From contig CAWBFD010000003.1 in assembly GCA_963788115.1 (NCBI GenBank), positions 310,001-374,000 of the forward strand: 64,000 nucleotides of DNA. The letters are read 5' to 3'. The position numbers were made by a program, and so were the translations under genes. The notes beneath the pieces are model-generated. The model ran no database searches and was not told the origin of the DNA. It was given only the letters and a program-made list of their open reading frames with translations. Below are positions 18,474 through 29,525 of this stretch, in pieces. This DNA is from CAWBFD01 sp963788115 (GTDB taxonomy: Bacteria > Actinomycetota > Thermoleophilia > Solirubrobacterales > 70-9). How positions within the stretch are numbered: the stretch's first letter is position 1; each line of letters starts with the position of its first letter.

Positions 18474-21400
18474 CTAAGGCGTGCCGACCCCCCCGCCGAC
18501 GAATTCGACCCAGTTGAGGTTGAAGAAGTTGTTGCCGGGGCCGCCATCCACCGGCCGGAAGACGAGGAACAGCTCGTGCGTTCCGCCCGGATCGGTGATC
18601 GCGAAGTTCTGGCTCGCGTAGGTGGTCGCGTCCGCGGTGGGCTGGATCGTGAACGTGCCCACGAGCGGCCCGTCGACCGCATCCCGGTGCAGCTCGACCA
18701 GGCCCGTGCCCGCCGCGCCCGAGCCGCCCGAGGTCCGGAACGTGATCGAGTTGATGTTCACCAGGTTGAACGGCCCGTTGAGCTGAATCCAGTCGCCATT
18801 GCCGAGGCCGCCGCGCTGCAGCCCGCCGCCCTCGTCGGCGCTCGCCGCCGTGTTCGTGCCGGACTGGTTGACGGCGAACTCGACCTCCTGGCGCTTCTGG
18901 CGGATCTGGTGCTGATCAACTGTCGTCAGCGCCGGCACGCCGCCGGCGCCGCCGAGGTCCGTGTACGAGGCGCTGACGACCCCGAACACGTTCCCACCGT
19001 GGGAGACGTCTTCCGCAAGCGTCGGCAGGACTCCCGAGCAGCCGGTCGTCGTCGCCTCCGCGTGGCCGTGGGTGTCGTGCCCCAGCACGAAGGTCACCTC
19101 GACCCGGTTGCAGTTGATCGGCCCATCCTCCGGATCGCTCACCGCCACCTGGAACGGGATGCTCTCCCCGAACGCGAACAGCCCGCCCTCGACCGGCACC
19201 GTGACGTCCACCGAGGGCGAGGTGTTTCCGACGGTGATCGTCGTGTTCGCGGAGGCGGTCTTGCCGCTCGAGTCGGTGACCGTCAGCCTGGCGGTGAAGG
19301 CGCCCCGGGTCGTGTAGGTGAACGACGGGTTCGGATCGACCGAGTCGACCGTGCCGTCGCCGTTGAAGTCCCACTCGAACCGGATCGAGTCGCCCGGATC
19401 CGGGTCCCGCGAGCCCTCGCTCGAGAACTGCACCGTCAGCGGGGGCTGGCCGTCCGTCGGGCGTCGCCCCCAGCACCGCGATCGGGGCCCGCAGTCCCTT
19501 GACGTACTCGAACCGCTCCATCGCGGCATCGGGATTGATGTTGAAGAACCCGTCGCCGTACGTGAGCAGGTACAGGTTGCCGTCCGGCCCGAACTCCATG
19601 TCCATCGGGTTGTCGCAGAGGAAGGGACGGGCCGGGTTGGTGGGCGTCGGCGCCGCAGTTGAGCGCGTTGTTGATCTTGAACACGCGGTCCTGCGAGTCG
19701 AGCCGAACCTCGCGCATGGTGTCCTGCGTGAACTCGCCGAGGATGAAGGCACCGTCGTAGTACGGCGGGAACTTCGTCGTGCTCGGGTTGTCCGGATCGA
19801 AGTCGTACGGCGCCGCTCCGTGCGGGCCGACGCCGCCCGTGAACAGCTCGGGGAAGAGCTGCGGGCAGGCGCCGACCGGGTTGGCGGGCGCGCCCGGGCC
19901 GTAGGCGGCGAAGCACGGCGTGCCCTGGGGACCGTTCGGCGCCGCCTGGTTGTCGCGGTACGAGTACGAGATCTCGGGCTCGGTGATCGGGGGACCGAAC
20001 TCGAGACCCGGCTCGACCGTCGGGCCGCCCTCGGCGACCCAGTGCGAGCTGTTCTGAGGCCCGCGCGCCGGGTCATCGCAGTCGAACGTCTCCGGCGATG
20101 CCGCGCTCGGCAGCGGAGCGCCGGTCTCGAAGTCCCACTGGTAGTACGGCAGGTCGGGCCTCATGCAGAGCGGCCAGCCGTAGTTGGCGGGCTCGCGGAC
20201 GACCTCGACCCGGCCGGTGCCCGGGGGGCCGCGGAAGATCTGCGGGGTCTGCGAGTCGGGCGAGTAGTCGGTCACGTAGGCCACGTCGTTCTCGTCCAGG
20301 GTGATCCGGAACGGGTTGCGGAACCCCATCGCGTAGACCTCGGGCCGCGTTCTCGGCGTCCCCGGCGCGAACAGGTTGCCCGCGGGGACGGTGTAGGCGC
20401 CGCCGAGCCGGTTCTCCTCGGCGGGAGTGATGTCGCCGTCCTTCACGTGGAAGCGCAGCACCTTTCCCCGAAGGTCGTTGGTGTTCTGGGCGGTGCGGCG
20501 GGCGTCCACGTGGGGCGCCCAGAACTGTCCGGCCTCGGCCGGGATGTTGACGCCCTGGCCGTTGTTGATCATCGCCACGGCGGCGGTGACCGTCGGGCTC
20601 GACCCGGTCAGGCCCGAGGCGTCGCCCGTCAGCAAGGGGACGTTCTGCGCCGACCGGTCGCCGCCGAAATTGATCGTGCGGTTGGTGGCGGCGTTCCCGC
20701 TGACCCCCACGTCGGTGAGATTGGGGAGCGCCTCCAGGGCCGCCTCGATCGCAGTGTTCTGGAGCGGGAACGGGATCGGCGCGGTGGTCTGGCCGTCGAA
20801 GGTCAGGGTGAAGGTACCGCTCGTCGCCCCGGCGACCGTGAGGGTCTGGGCCTCGTTCGTGAGCTGGCCGTTGAACGGCCCGAAACCGCCCGAGTTGCCG
20901 CCCCCGGCCGGCGTGTCGTCGCCGGTCACGAGCCACAGGTTGTTGTGGGAGTCGAAGTCGATGTCGCCGGCCACGTGGCAGCAGGCGCCGCGATTGTTCG
21001 GCACCCGCAGGATCTGTTGTTCGCTCGAGAGGTCCAGGTGCGCCTGCTCGCTCCCGGTCGCCTCGACGAACTTGAACCGCGAGAGCTGGAAGTAACCGAC
21101 ATAGTCATCCCAGGCGCTTTGCGACGGGGCGACGTTGGGCGCGTTCTGCTCGTTCGCCGGCGTGTCGGGGTCGTTGAGCGGCGTCGTCACCGTGTGCAGC
21201 GTCCCGTCGGCGAACCTCACGTCCTCGACCGTGGGCGGCGCGTAGAAGAGGTAGATCCAATGGTTCTGGTTGAAGTTGTTGTCGACCTCGGGGCCGTACA
21301 TCCCGTCCTCGTTCGCGATGTAGACGGGAACCTGGGCCAGGAGCGTGGTCGCGTTGGTGGCCGGGTCGTGCAGCCGGACGCCGCCGCGGCGGTCGGTCTG

Positions 21401-22324
21401 GATCACGCGACCGCTCCCGTCGGGGAGGACGTCGAAGCCGATCGGCTCGCTCAGGTTCGGCGGCGCGGCCACGAAGCTCATCTGGTAATTGGCGAGCACG
21501 GTCGCGCCGCAGTCGCTGTAGACGGGGTCGGACTGCCCAGCCGCCCACTGGATGGCGCCGCCGAGGTGCTCGCGGAAATCCGCCTCGGAAAAGCTCGCGG
21601 TCGTGTGGCCGCCTGCCGTGTAGAAGGACCGCCCGCCCTGGAAGTCCTTGCACCAGGCGACCGGATGGTCGGCTCCCATCGTCGCGCCGTCGATGGCGTT
21701 GAGCGTCAGCCCCGAGGGCTGCTCGGCGAAGGGCTCCTCGACCACCGTCGCGAGCACATGGCTGACGCCGCGGACGTTGCGGTCGAAGCTGTACCAGCGG
21801 TCGGTTCGGTTCCAGTACTCGGGCAGGGTCTTCGACGCGTCGTGCACGCGGTCGGCCACCTTGACCGTTCCGGTCTGGAGCTCGGTCTCGCCGGTTGCGC
21901 GAGCCCCGAGGAGGTCCGTGAGGAACTGCCAGCCCGGCTCGGCCTCGATCGCCGCATGGATCCCGACGAAACCGCCCCCGTCGTGGAAGTAGTCCTCGAA
22001 GGCGGCCTGTTGTGCATCGGTGAGCACGTCGCCCGTCGTGTTCAGGAAGACGACCGTGCGGTAGCGCTCGAGCTGATGGTCGCGGAACTTGTCGGCGTCG
22101 TCCGTCGCCTCGACCGCGAAGTGGGCGTCCTTGCCGATCGTTCGAATCGCCTGGACGCCGGCCTGGGTCGACGCGTGCACCTCCCCAGCCGCCTTCGTGA
22201 AGACGAGGACCCGGTACTCCGGAGTGGAGCTCTGAGGAGGTGGAGCCCCGGCGGCCGGTGCCAGCAACGCCAGCACCAAACCGGCGATGCTCAGAATGCC
22301 GAAAGCGATCCTCGGTAGACCCAC
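18474..22324 (-). CDS. Secreted ThuA + sugar dehydrogenase + CBM6 protein (frame broken)
   Basis: About 1,280 residues with bridged frames. Signal peptide; ThuA (about 30-255) with GGFVGIHAAIEAEPG and DHPVAWCKDFQGGRSFYT; dehydrogenase propeller (about 275-940) with GACCHVAGDIDFD and MGFRNPFRITLDENDVAYVTDYSPD; PKD; a module with LGHDTHGH and GCSG; and a C-terminal CBM6-type sugar-binding domain (DWIQLNGPFN...NFFNLNWVEFVG). A repeat typical of large adhesins is inserted in the propeller at 20575-20860. The start is GTG with GGAGG upstream. Frame changes occur near 19645 and 19455. There is no two-Cys C-terminal module. Confidence 0.82.
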
Positions 22325-22379
22325 AAGCCCCTACCTCCGAATGGCGTCGCAGCCCTCGTGGCTCCGGCTACATGGCGTG

Positions 22380-22408
22380 AACCTATACCCGTTACCGCTT
22401 CGTGTCAA
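22380..22408 (-). promoter_or_regulatory. Promoter of the 22324 gene
   Basis: TTGACA (22403-22408), 17 bp, TAGGTT (22380-22385), minus strand. The flanking imperfect palindrome TCAAAACTTTTCA (22409-22421) differs from the CTTTTGC-N11 type, so it may answer to another regulator. Confidence 0.75.
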
Positions 22409-22492
22409 TCAAAACTTTTCACGCATCCCGCATATGCACCCAAGATATGGCGACTCACCGGTGGAAGTGGTCCTCTCGAGGGGTTAAGGGGG

Positions 22493-22513
22493 TGACCGAG
22501 CCGTCCTCGGTCA
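22493..22513 (-). terminator. Stem-loop at the end of the aldo/keto reductase gene
   Basis: TGACCGAG (22493-22500), a 5-base loop, CTCGGTCA (22506-22513): a perfect 8-bp stem overlapping the stop codon of the reductase. It is a likely terminator before the divergently placed promoter at 22380, although it is not followed by a long T-run. Confidence 0.45.
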
Positions 22514-23536
22514 GACCTCGCTCATTGCCCGCCACAGGTCGACCCCGCCCTCGAGGGCGTAGCGGTCGATCTCGGCGAGCTCGTCGTCGGAGATCTCGAG
22601 GCGGTCGAGAGCGGCCACGTTCTGCTCGAGCTGGGCGACGCTCGAGGCGCCGACCAGGGTCGAGGTGACGCGCTCGTCGCGCAGCGTCCAGGCGAGGGCG
22701 AGCTGCGCCAGGCTCTGACCCCGAGCCTGCGCGATCTCGTTCAGCGCCCGGATCCGCTCAAGGTTCCCCTCGCTGAGCATCTTCCGCGAGAGCGTGTCTC
22801 CGCGCGCGGCGCGGGAGTCCTCGGGGATCCCGTCGAGGTAGCGGTCGGTGAGCATCCCCTGGGCGAGCGGCGTGAAGACGATGCAGCCGACGCCCTCCTC
22901 CCCGAGCACGCCCAGCAGCCTGCGCTCGATCCAGCGGTTGAGCATCGAGTAGGAGGGCTGGTGGATGGTCAGCCGGGTGCCGAGCTCGCGCAGGATGTCG
23001 ACCGCTTTCTGGGTCCGGCGGGCCGAGTAGGAGGAGATCCCCGCGTAGAGCGCCTTGCCCTGTCGGACGGCGGTGTCGAGCGCTCCAAGGGTCTCCTCGA
23101 GCGGGGTCTCCCGATCGGGACGGTGCGAGTAGAAGATGTCGACGTAGTCGAGGCCCATTCGCTCGAGGCTCTGATCGAGGCTGGCCAGCAGGTACTTACG
23201 GGAGCCGCCGTCGCCGTAGGGGCCGGGCCACATGTCCCAGCCCGCCTTGGTCGAGATGATCAGCTCGTCGCGGTAGGGACCGAGATCCCGGGCGAGGACG
23301 CGGCCGAAGTTACGCTCCGCCGCGCCGTAGGGGGGCCCGTAGTTGTTTGCCAGGTCGAAATGGGTGATCCCGAGGTCGAAGGCGCGCGTCAGGGTCGCCG
23401 CGATCTCCTCGCCCGGCTTCTCGTCGCCGAAGTTCTGCCACAACCCGAGCGAGACCGCCGGCAGCTGCAGGCCGCTGCGCCCGCAGCGCCGGTACTGCAT
23501 CGACTCGTAGCGCTCAGGGGCCGGTTCGTAGTCCAC
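22511..23536 (-). CDS. Aldo/keto reductase, YghZ-like (L-glyceraldehyde 3-phosphate reductase type)
   Basis: A 341-residue NADPH-dependent aldo/keto reductase. Catalytic residues are visible: FDLANNYG (Asp, Tyr), STKAG (Lys) and YSHRPD (His). NNYGPPYGAAERNFGRVL, GPYGDGGSRKYLLASLDQSLERMGLDYVDIFYSHR and FTPLAQGMLTDRYLDG are hallmarks of the YghZ subfamily, which reduces small aldehydes and keto-sugars. The start is GTG at 23536; the ATG at residue 13 is an alternative. It lies 25 bp after the cupredoxin-DUF1080 giant, so it may share its transcript and reduce products of keto-sugar cleavage (inference). It has no signal peptide. Confidence 0.9.
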   Translation of the reverse strand: MDYEPAPERYESMQYRRCGRSGLQLPAVSLGLWQNFGDEKPGEEIAATLTRAFDLGITHFDLANNYGPPYGAAERNFGRVLARDLGPYRDELIISTKAGWDMWPGPYGDGGSRKYLLASLDQSLERMGLDYVDIFYSHRPDRETPLEETLGALDTAVRQGKALYAGISSYSARRTQKAVDILRELGTRLTIHQPSYSMLNRWIERRLLGVLGEEGVGCIVFTPLAQGMLTDRYLDGIPEDSRAARGDTLSRKMLSEGNLERIRALNEIAQARGQSLAQLALAWTLRDERVTSTLVGASSVAQLEQNVAALDRLEISDDELAEIDRYALEGGVDLWRAMSEV

Positions 23537-23561
23537 CGCGGGCGATGCTAGATCAACCCGG

Positions 23562-26500
23562 CTAGCGCGTGCGCTCGAGCACCAGCGGCCGGCTGTCGGT
23601 GGCGGTTCCGGCGTCGCCGCTCATCCGCAGCCTCAGGGTCGTCCGCACCGATCGCCTGGCATCCTCGAGCGCCCGCGACACCTTGCCGCCGGGCTCGAGC
23701 GTCCCGCTCGCGCTGCCCCCCTCGCAGCTCAGCTCGGCGCGGGCGAGCAGGAGCCTCTCCAGGCCGAGGCGGTTCGCGACGGGCTTGGTCACGGTCATCA
23801 TCAGCGCGCCGTCGTCGACCGCCTCGCAGGTGGCGTCGATCTCGACGCCCCTCCGAAGGAAGGCCCTGAGCTTGACTGTCTTCGGCGAGGCGGCGATCTC
23901 CACCGAGGGCTCCGGCGGCGGCTCCTCCTCGATCGTGAAGCTGACCTCACCCGGCGCCTCGAAGTTCCCGGCGGCGTCGATCGACCGGAACTGGATCGTG
24001 TGCTCGCCGGGCGCGGAGACCGTCAACGCCCCCTGATAGGCCTGGAACGGGCCGCTCGTGCCCCGGCGGTACTGAATCCGGTCGATCCCGGAGCCCTGGG
24101 CGCCGTCGTCGCCATCCAGGGTCACCTCCACCGGGACCTCGTAGACGCCTCCGGGCCCCGGGGTCGGCGGGTCGAGGCTCGCCGTTGTGGTGGGATCGGT
24201 GCGATCGACGCTCACCTCCACGGACTTCGTCGCCTCGACGTTGCCGGCGACGTCGGTGGATCGGTACTCCACCGTGTGCTCGCCGTCGGCTGAGATCGTG
24301 AACGGGCCGCCGTAGGCCTGGAAGGCGCCGCCGTCGATGCTGTACTCGGTCTCCTCGACGCCGGAGCCGCCCTCCCCGTCATCCGCCGTGAGCGTGACGT
24401 CGACCGAGGAGCGGTACCAGCCGTTGTTCCCGTTCGGGTTCGCCGGGCTGAGCGCGTGCGAGGTCACCGGCGGATCCTCATCGGGCTCCGCCTCGAGCTC
24501 CATGATCCGGATGTCCCTGAACGAGATCGCGTCGCCCGCGCCGTGGTTCTGCAGCCCGATGAAGCCGGGCGCGAGGCCGCGGTTGGTGGCGGTCGTCTGG
24601 AAGTCGTTGACGAGCTCGCCGTTCAGGGTCACCTGGATCCTGCGCGGGGAAGCCGGTGACCCGGATCTCGTAGTCGTTCCACTCGCCGGGGGCGATTCGC
24701 GTTGCGGGCGTCCTCCCGGTCGAAGTTGTAGATCGACCCCGTCTTCTGGTTCTCGCCGTCGCCCTGGACCCCCTCACGGATCTGGACCTCGTAGCCCTGA
24801 TTGATCGCGGTGTTGTGGGTGTTCGCCCCGCCGTCGGGGAACCGGATGAAGACGCCGGAGTTGTCGGTTTCGTCTTCGCGCCGCCACTGCAACCGCAGGA
24901 CGTAGTCGCTGAACTGCTGATCCGAGTACCACAGGAGGCCGAGCCCACCCTGGCTCAGCAGCCGGCACCCGTCCTCACCCTCGTTCACGACCTGGAACGA
25001 TCCCGGACCCGATTGGGTCCAGCCGCTTTCGGCCGGCTCCGAGGTGCCATCCCAGAGGCGCTCGAAGCCCGCCTCCGGGGGTCCCGGCGCGGCGCAGGGC
25101 TCGGATGGGGCCACGGTGATCGTCACCGAGGCGGTGCTCGTGTTGCCGTTCGAGTCGGTGGCCGACACGGTCGCGGTGTAGGTGCCCGGCTCGTCGTACG
25201 TGTGCGTGCGCTCCAGCCCGCCCGCGGCGGTCTCGCCGTCGCCGAAGTCCCACTCGAGATCGAGGGCGGTGCCGTCCTCCGGGTCGGTGGCCCCGGCCGT
25301 GAAGTCGACCTCCAGCGGCGCCGCGCCGCTGGTCGGGTCCGCCTCGAGGCTCACCTCGGGCACACCGCACTGCTCCAGGTGGAACCAGTCGAAGCGGGCG
25401 ACGGCCTGCGAGGTGACGTTGTCGAACGCGACCAGGCCAACCCGCAGGTCGGAGCCCATGAGCTGGAACGGGGCGCCGATCGGGAGCCAGCGCTCGCCGT
25501 CGAGCGAGTATTCCGGGGTGATCGTCGGGTTCGGCTCACCGCTGGAGCGGGCCCGGATGTAGACGTCGCCGGTCGCGCCGGGGACGGGCCCGGTGTTGGG
25601 GAAGCCGCCCACGACCGCGCCGTTCTCCGTGTAGACGCGCTCGAACCAGGCCGGAAGCTGGCCCGCGGCGGTGCGCTTGTTGAAGGTGATCTTGGCGAAG
25701 GTGTTCGGGGCCTCGCTCGCCCACACGACCAGGCCCGCCTGCTCTCCGGTCCCGGTGAGCTCGGAGATGTCGACCTTGGTCGTCGCCGTCCACACGCCGT
25801 TCGGCGCGTCCTGAAGGAGGACGTTCTGCGCCAGCGGATCGTTGGCGATCATGTCGCCGGCGAGGATCCGCAGGCCGAGCTCGCCCCCGGTGACGACCGG
25901 TGGGTCGGTCGCGCTCGGCCGCCGCAGCTCCCACTTCGGATCGAGGGCGGTTCCGTCGAACTCGTCCGAGGCCGGGGTGTCGCAGGAGGGCGCCGGGCCG
26001 CAATCGGTGCCCTGGAGGTGGAACCAGTCGAACGAGGCGACGTCGTCCGGGCCGCCGCCCCGGAAGGCGGTGAGCCCGACCCGGAGGTCGGCGCCGCTGA
26101 CCCCGTTGACCACGAACGGGGCGCCGATCCCCGTCCAGCTCTCACCGTCGAGCGAGTACTCGGCGACGATCGTCGGGTTCTGGCCGCCCTCGGTCCTTGC
26201 CCTGATCCAGACGTCGCCGGTGGCGTTGGCGAGCACCCCGGTGTTGGGGAAGCCGCCCACGACCGCGCCGTTCTCGGTGTAGACGCGCTCGAACCAGCCG
26301 CCGGGGCCCGTCCGCTCGTTGAAGACGATCTTGGCGAACGTGTTCGGCGCCTCGCTCGCCCAGACGATCAACCCGGCCTGCTGACCCTGCGTGGTGAGCT
26401 GCGAGATGTTCAGCTTCGTGGTCGCCGTCCAGAACCCGTCCGGGGCGTCCTGGAGCAGGACGTTCTGGGCCGTGGTCGTGTTGCCGATCATGTCGCCCGC

Positions 26501-28220
26501 GAGCGTCTGCAGGTTGAGGGCGCCGCCCGCGACGGCGAGGCTGCCGGTCGGGCCGGGCCTCAGCACGTCCCATTTCGGGTCCAGCGCGGCGCCGTCGAAC
26601 TCGTCGGAGGCGCCGGTGTCGCAGGTGACCGGGAACGCGGCGACGGTCACCGAGGCGGTGCTCGTGTTGCCGTCCGAGTCGGTGGCCTCGAGCGTCGCCG
26701 TGTAGGTGCCGGGGTCATCGTAGGTGTGCGTGGCGCTCGTGCCGCCGGTCTGCGTCTGACCATCGCCGAAGTCCCACTCCAGCTCGAGCTCGGTGCCGTC
26801 CTCCGGGTCGGTGGCCGCGCCGGTGAAGTCGACCTCCAGGGGCGCCTCGCCGCTGGTCGGGTCGGCCGCGAGCGTCACCGACGGCACGCCGCATCGCTCC
26901 AGGTGGAACCAGTCGAAGGAGGCGTCGCGCGGGCCGCCGGTGAGGGCGACCGACTGGAACGCCATCACGCCCACTCGGAGCTGGCCCGTGCCTCCGGGCT
27001 GGAACGGGCCCTGGACGTTCGTCCAGGTCTCACCGTCGAGCGAGTACTGGGCCCTGAGCGTGGGATTCGGCGTGGCCCCGTCGGAGAGCACCCTGATGTA
27101 GACGTCCGTGGGGTTGCCGGTGATGTTGCCGGTGTTCCCGTTGCCCTGGCCGGCGCCGCTGCCGTTGACGCCGTTCGAGCGCTCGAGCCAGTACTGGGTC
27201 GCCGACCGGCGGTTGTAGACGACCTTGGCGAAGTTGTTCGGCGCCTCGCTGCGCCATACGACCAGGCCGGCCTGGTCGTTGACCTCCGTGAGCTGTGACA
27301 CGTCGATCTTCGTCGTCGCCGTCCAGACCCCGTCCGGCGCGTCCTGGAGGAGCACGTTCTGCGCCGTGTTCACGGTCGGGGACATGTCGCCGGCGGCGAT
27401 CTCCAGGTCGAGCGTGCCGCCGGCGACGTCGAGGCTGCCGGCCGCGCCGGGCCTCAGAACGTCCCATTTCGGGTCGAGCGCGCTGCCGTCGAACTCGTCA
27501 GAGGCCGCGGTCGCGCAATCGACCGGTCCCGCGATCGTGAACGACAGCGACTTCGTCTCCTCGACGTTGCCCGCGACGTCCGTGGAGCGGTATTCGACGG
27601 TGTGCGCGCCCGGCGTGGAGATCGTGAACGGGCCGCCGTAGTCCTGGAAGGCGCCGCCGTCGATCGCGTACTCCGTCGTGTCGACCCCCGAGCCGCCCTC
27701 GTTGTCGGTGGCCGCGAGGGTCACCTCGACCGGCACCTCGTAGGTGCCGCCCGGGCCGGGCTCGGGCGGATCGAGGCTGGCGGTGGTCACCGGCGGCGAT
27801 GGTGTCCCCCGCCGGCTCGACGTCGACCGTGCCGACCATGCCGGTCCACTGCCCGCCGGAGAAGCCGGAGTGCAGGGTGCAGATGAACGTCCAGGCGCCG
27901 GCCTCGCCGAAGGTATGGGAGACCGGGGGCCCGCCGGCCTGGACGATGCCGTCAGTGACCTCGAAGATGTCCGGGCCCGCGGGGTCGGGGTTGCCGCCGG
28001 GGGGAACGAGCCAGACGTTGTGCGGCAGGAAGTTGTCGGGATCGTCGAAGTGCCAGGTCACGTCCTCGCCGACGGCGATCCCGACCTGGTCCGGTTCCCA
28101 AGTGGTGCCGACCGCGTTGACGTCGCCCTGCGCCGCCGCCGTGGTGGGAGTCAGCAGGGCGATCACGCCCGCGCCGACCACCGCCGCTCCGGTCAGAGCC
28201 GACCAAATCCTGTCCAGCAT
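23562..28220 (-). CDS. Secreted cupredoxin + lectin-like + DUF1080 giant protein (frame broken)
   Basis: About 1,550 residues with bridged frames. Signal peptide; cupredoxin (about 30-135) with FLPHNVWL, FICTLHSGF and TGMVG copper ligands, nearly the same as the separate cupredoxin at 6288-7031; OmpL47-type Ig; three GH43-C2/DUF1349-like domains (27510-26890, 26620-26010, 25980-25370) with PKD domains between and after; DUF1080 (about 25070-24500) with NSGVFIRFPDGG and GFIGLQNHGAGDAISF; two Ig repeats; and a distinct cysteine-bearing C-terminal domain. No ThuA or dehydrogenase domain is present. Frame changes lie near 27795, 24705 and 24650. The start ATG follows GGAGGAGG. Confidence 0.8.
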
Positions 28221-28274
28221 CTCCCTGCTGTCCTCCTCCTGGCGCCAAACCCAGTTCGCCCGTGGCGCAGTCGT

Positions 28275-28303
28275 AACCTATTCGCTCATCCGGCCGATGT
28301 CAA
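28275..28303 (-). promoter_or_regulatory. Promoter of the 28220 gene
   Basis: TTGACA (28298-28303), 17 bp, TAGGTT (28275-28280), minus strand: the same architecture as the other secreted-protein promoters. It lies in the 228-bp gap shared with the divergent epimerase gene, whose own weak -10 candidate is TAGGTT at 28405-28410. Confidence 0.78.
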
Positions 28304-28335
28304 GGGACTTGCCTTCGGATCGTGGCGGAAGTCCC
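28304..28335. promoter_or_regulatory. Inverted repeat GGGACTTGCC / GGCGGAAGTCCC beside -35
   Basis: GGGACTT (28304-28310) and AAGTCCC (28329-28335) pair exactly, and GCC/GGC extends the symmetry. The site abuts the -35 box like the CTTTTGC-type operators but has a different sequence, so it may bind a paralogous regulator. It may also serve the divergent epimerase gene. Confidence 0.55.
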
Positions 28336-28448
28336 ACCGGATGACGGCGGCCGAGCCCCGGCAGCGGCGCCCTCATCCCCGTAGTCCCTGCGCCGAAAAT
28401 CAGTTAGGTTCCGGGCGGTCGACCATCGTCCGGACAACTGGAGGAGAG

Positions 28449-29336
28449 ATGCACCTGTCAATGCACAACTGGATGCGCGCCGAGCCGATCGAGACGACGA
28501 TCCGGCGGCTGGCGAAGTACGGCTACGAGAGCATCGAGATCAGCGGCGAGCCGTATCAGTACGACACCAAGGACGTGCTCCGCATCCTGAAGGAGAACGG
28601 CATCCGCTGCTGGGGCTCGATCACGCTGATGGTCGAGGGGCGCAATCTGGTCGCGGGGGACGAGGAGACCCGGGCGAAGTCGGTCCAGTACGTCAAGGAC
28701 ACGGTGACGATGGTCAAGGAGCTCGAGGGGTACGAGGTCTCGATCGTGCCCGGCGAGGTCGGAAAGGTGAACGCGGACTCGACCCCGGAGGCCGAGTGGC
28801 AGTGGGCGGTCGACGAGATGAAGGAGATCCACGAGCACGCCCAGCAGGAGGGCATCAAGCTCGCGGTCGAGCCGATCAACAGGTTCGAGACCTACTTCAT
28901 CTCACGCGCGGACCAGGCGCGCGCGCTCGCCGACGCCACCAGCCCGGACGTCGGCGTCTGCCTCGACACCTTTCACCTCAACATCGAGGAATCCGATCCC
29001 TACGAGGCGATTCGCGACGCGGGCAACCGGCTGGTGGACCTGCACGTGGCCGACAACAATCGCCTCGCCTGCGGGATGGGCAGCTGGGACTGGGCCCGGG
29101 TCGTCGACATCCTGCGCGAGATCGGCTACGACGGCGCCCTCACGGTGGAGTTCGTCGCCCCGATCGACCGCACGCCGGCGAACCCGTTCCCGAACGCGAT
29201 CGAGACCGACCCGGTGGACATCACCCCCGAGCAGAAGAAGTTCATCGAGGACCACGGGTCCGATCTGCTGAGCGAGGAGTTCTACAGCTCGCTGGTCGAG
29301 CGGTGCTCGCAGGAGCTGCTGCCGCTGATCAAGTGA
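28449..29336 (+). CDS. Cytosolic TIM-barrel sugar epimerase/isomerase family protein
   Basis: A 295-residue D-psicose/tagatose 3-epimerase-like TIM barrel without a signal peptide. The four expected metal ligands are visible: Glu in VEPINRFETY, Asp in VCLDTFHLN, His in DLHVADNNR and Glu in VEFVAPIDRT. The ATG at 28449 is preceded by GGAGGAG. A near-copy lies at 33898-34787, so the gene was duplicated around the regulator/oxidase block. The substrate is probably a ketose or keto-sugar acid (inference). Confidence 0.88.
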   Translation: MHLSMHNWMRAEPIETTIRRLAKYGYESIEISGEPYQYDTKDVLRILKENGIRCWGSITLMVEGRNLVAGDEETRAKSVQYVKDTVTMVKELEGYEVSIVPGEVGKVNADSTPEAEWQWAVDEMKEIHEHAQQEGIKLAVEPINRFETYFISRADQARALADATSPDVGVCLDTFHLNIEESDPYEAIRDAGNRLVDLHVADNNRLACGMGSWDWARVVDILREIGYDGALTVEFVAPIDRTPANPFPNAIETDPVDITPEQKKFIEDHGSDLLSEEFYSSLVERCSQELLPLIK

Positions 29337-29525
29337 GGGCCGCGCGGGGGCCCCATGCGACAACGACCGCCTGACGTTCTTAGCTGCTTTCTGACGAGCG
29401 TGGGGTTCCCAGTAGCTGCTTTCGGACGAACGTGGGGTTATTCATCACTGTGATGCATTGCCGCTCGCTCGTTGGGAGTCGGCCGTCCACCCGGGCAGCC
29501 CAGCGGTCTCACTCGGGCCGGCGGC
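29337..29525. repeat. Convergent gap with a 27-bp tandem direct repeat
   Basis: TAGCTGCTTTCTGACGAGCG plus TGGGGTT (29381-29407) recurs at 29413-29439 with two substitutions, at 32-bp spacing. The gap lies between the 3' ends of the epimerase and DeoR genes. Nothing else was recognised in it; no good terminator hairpin is visible. Confidence 0.7.

Noticed and set aside
29381..29439. Possible CRISPR array
   Set aside because: Only two imperfect copies with a 5-bp spacer and no cas genes.
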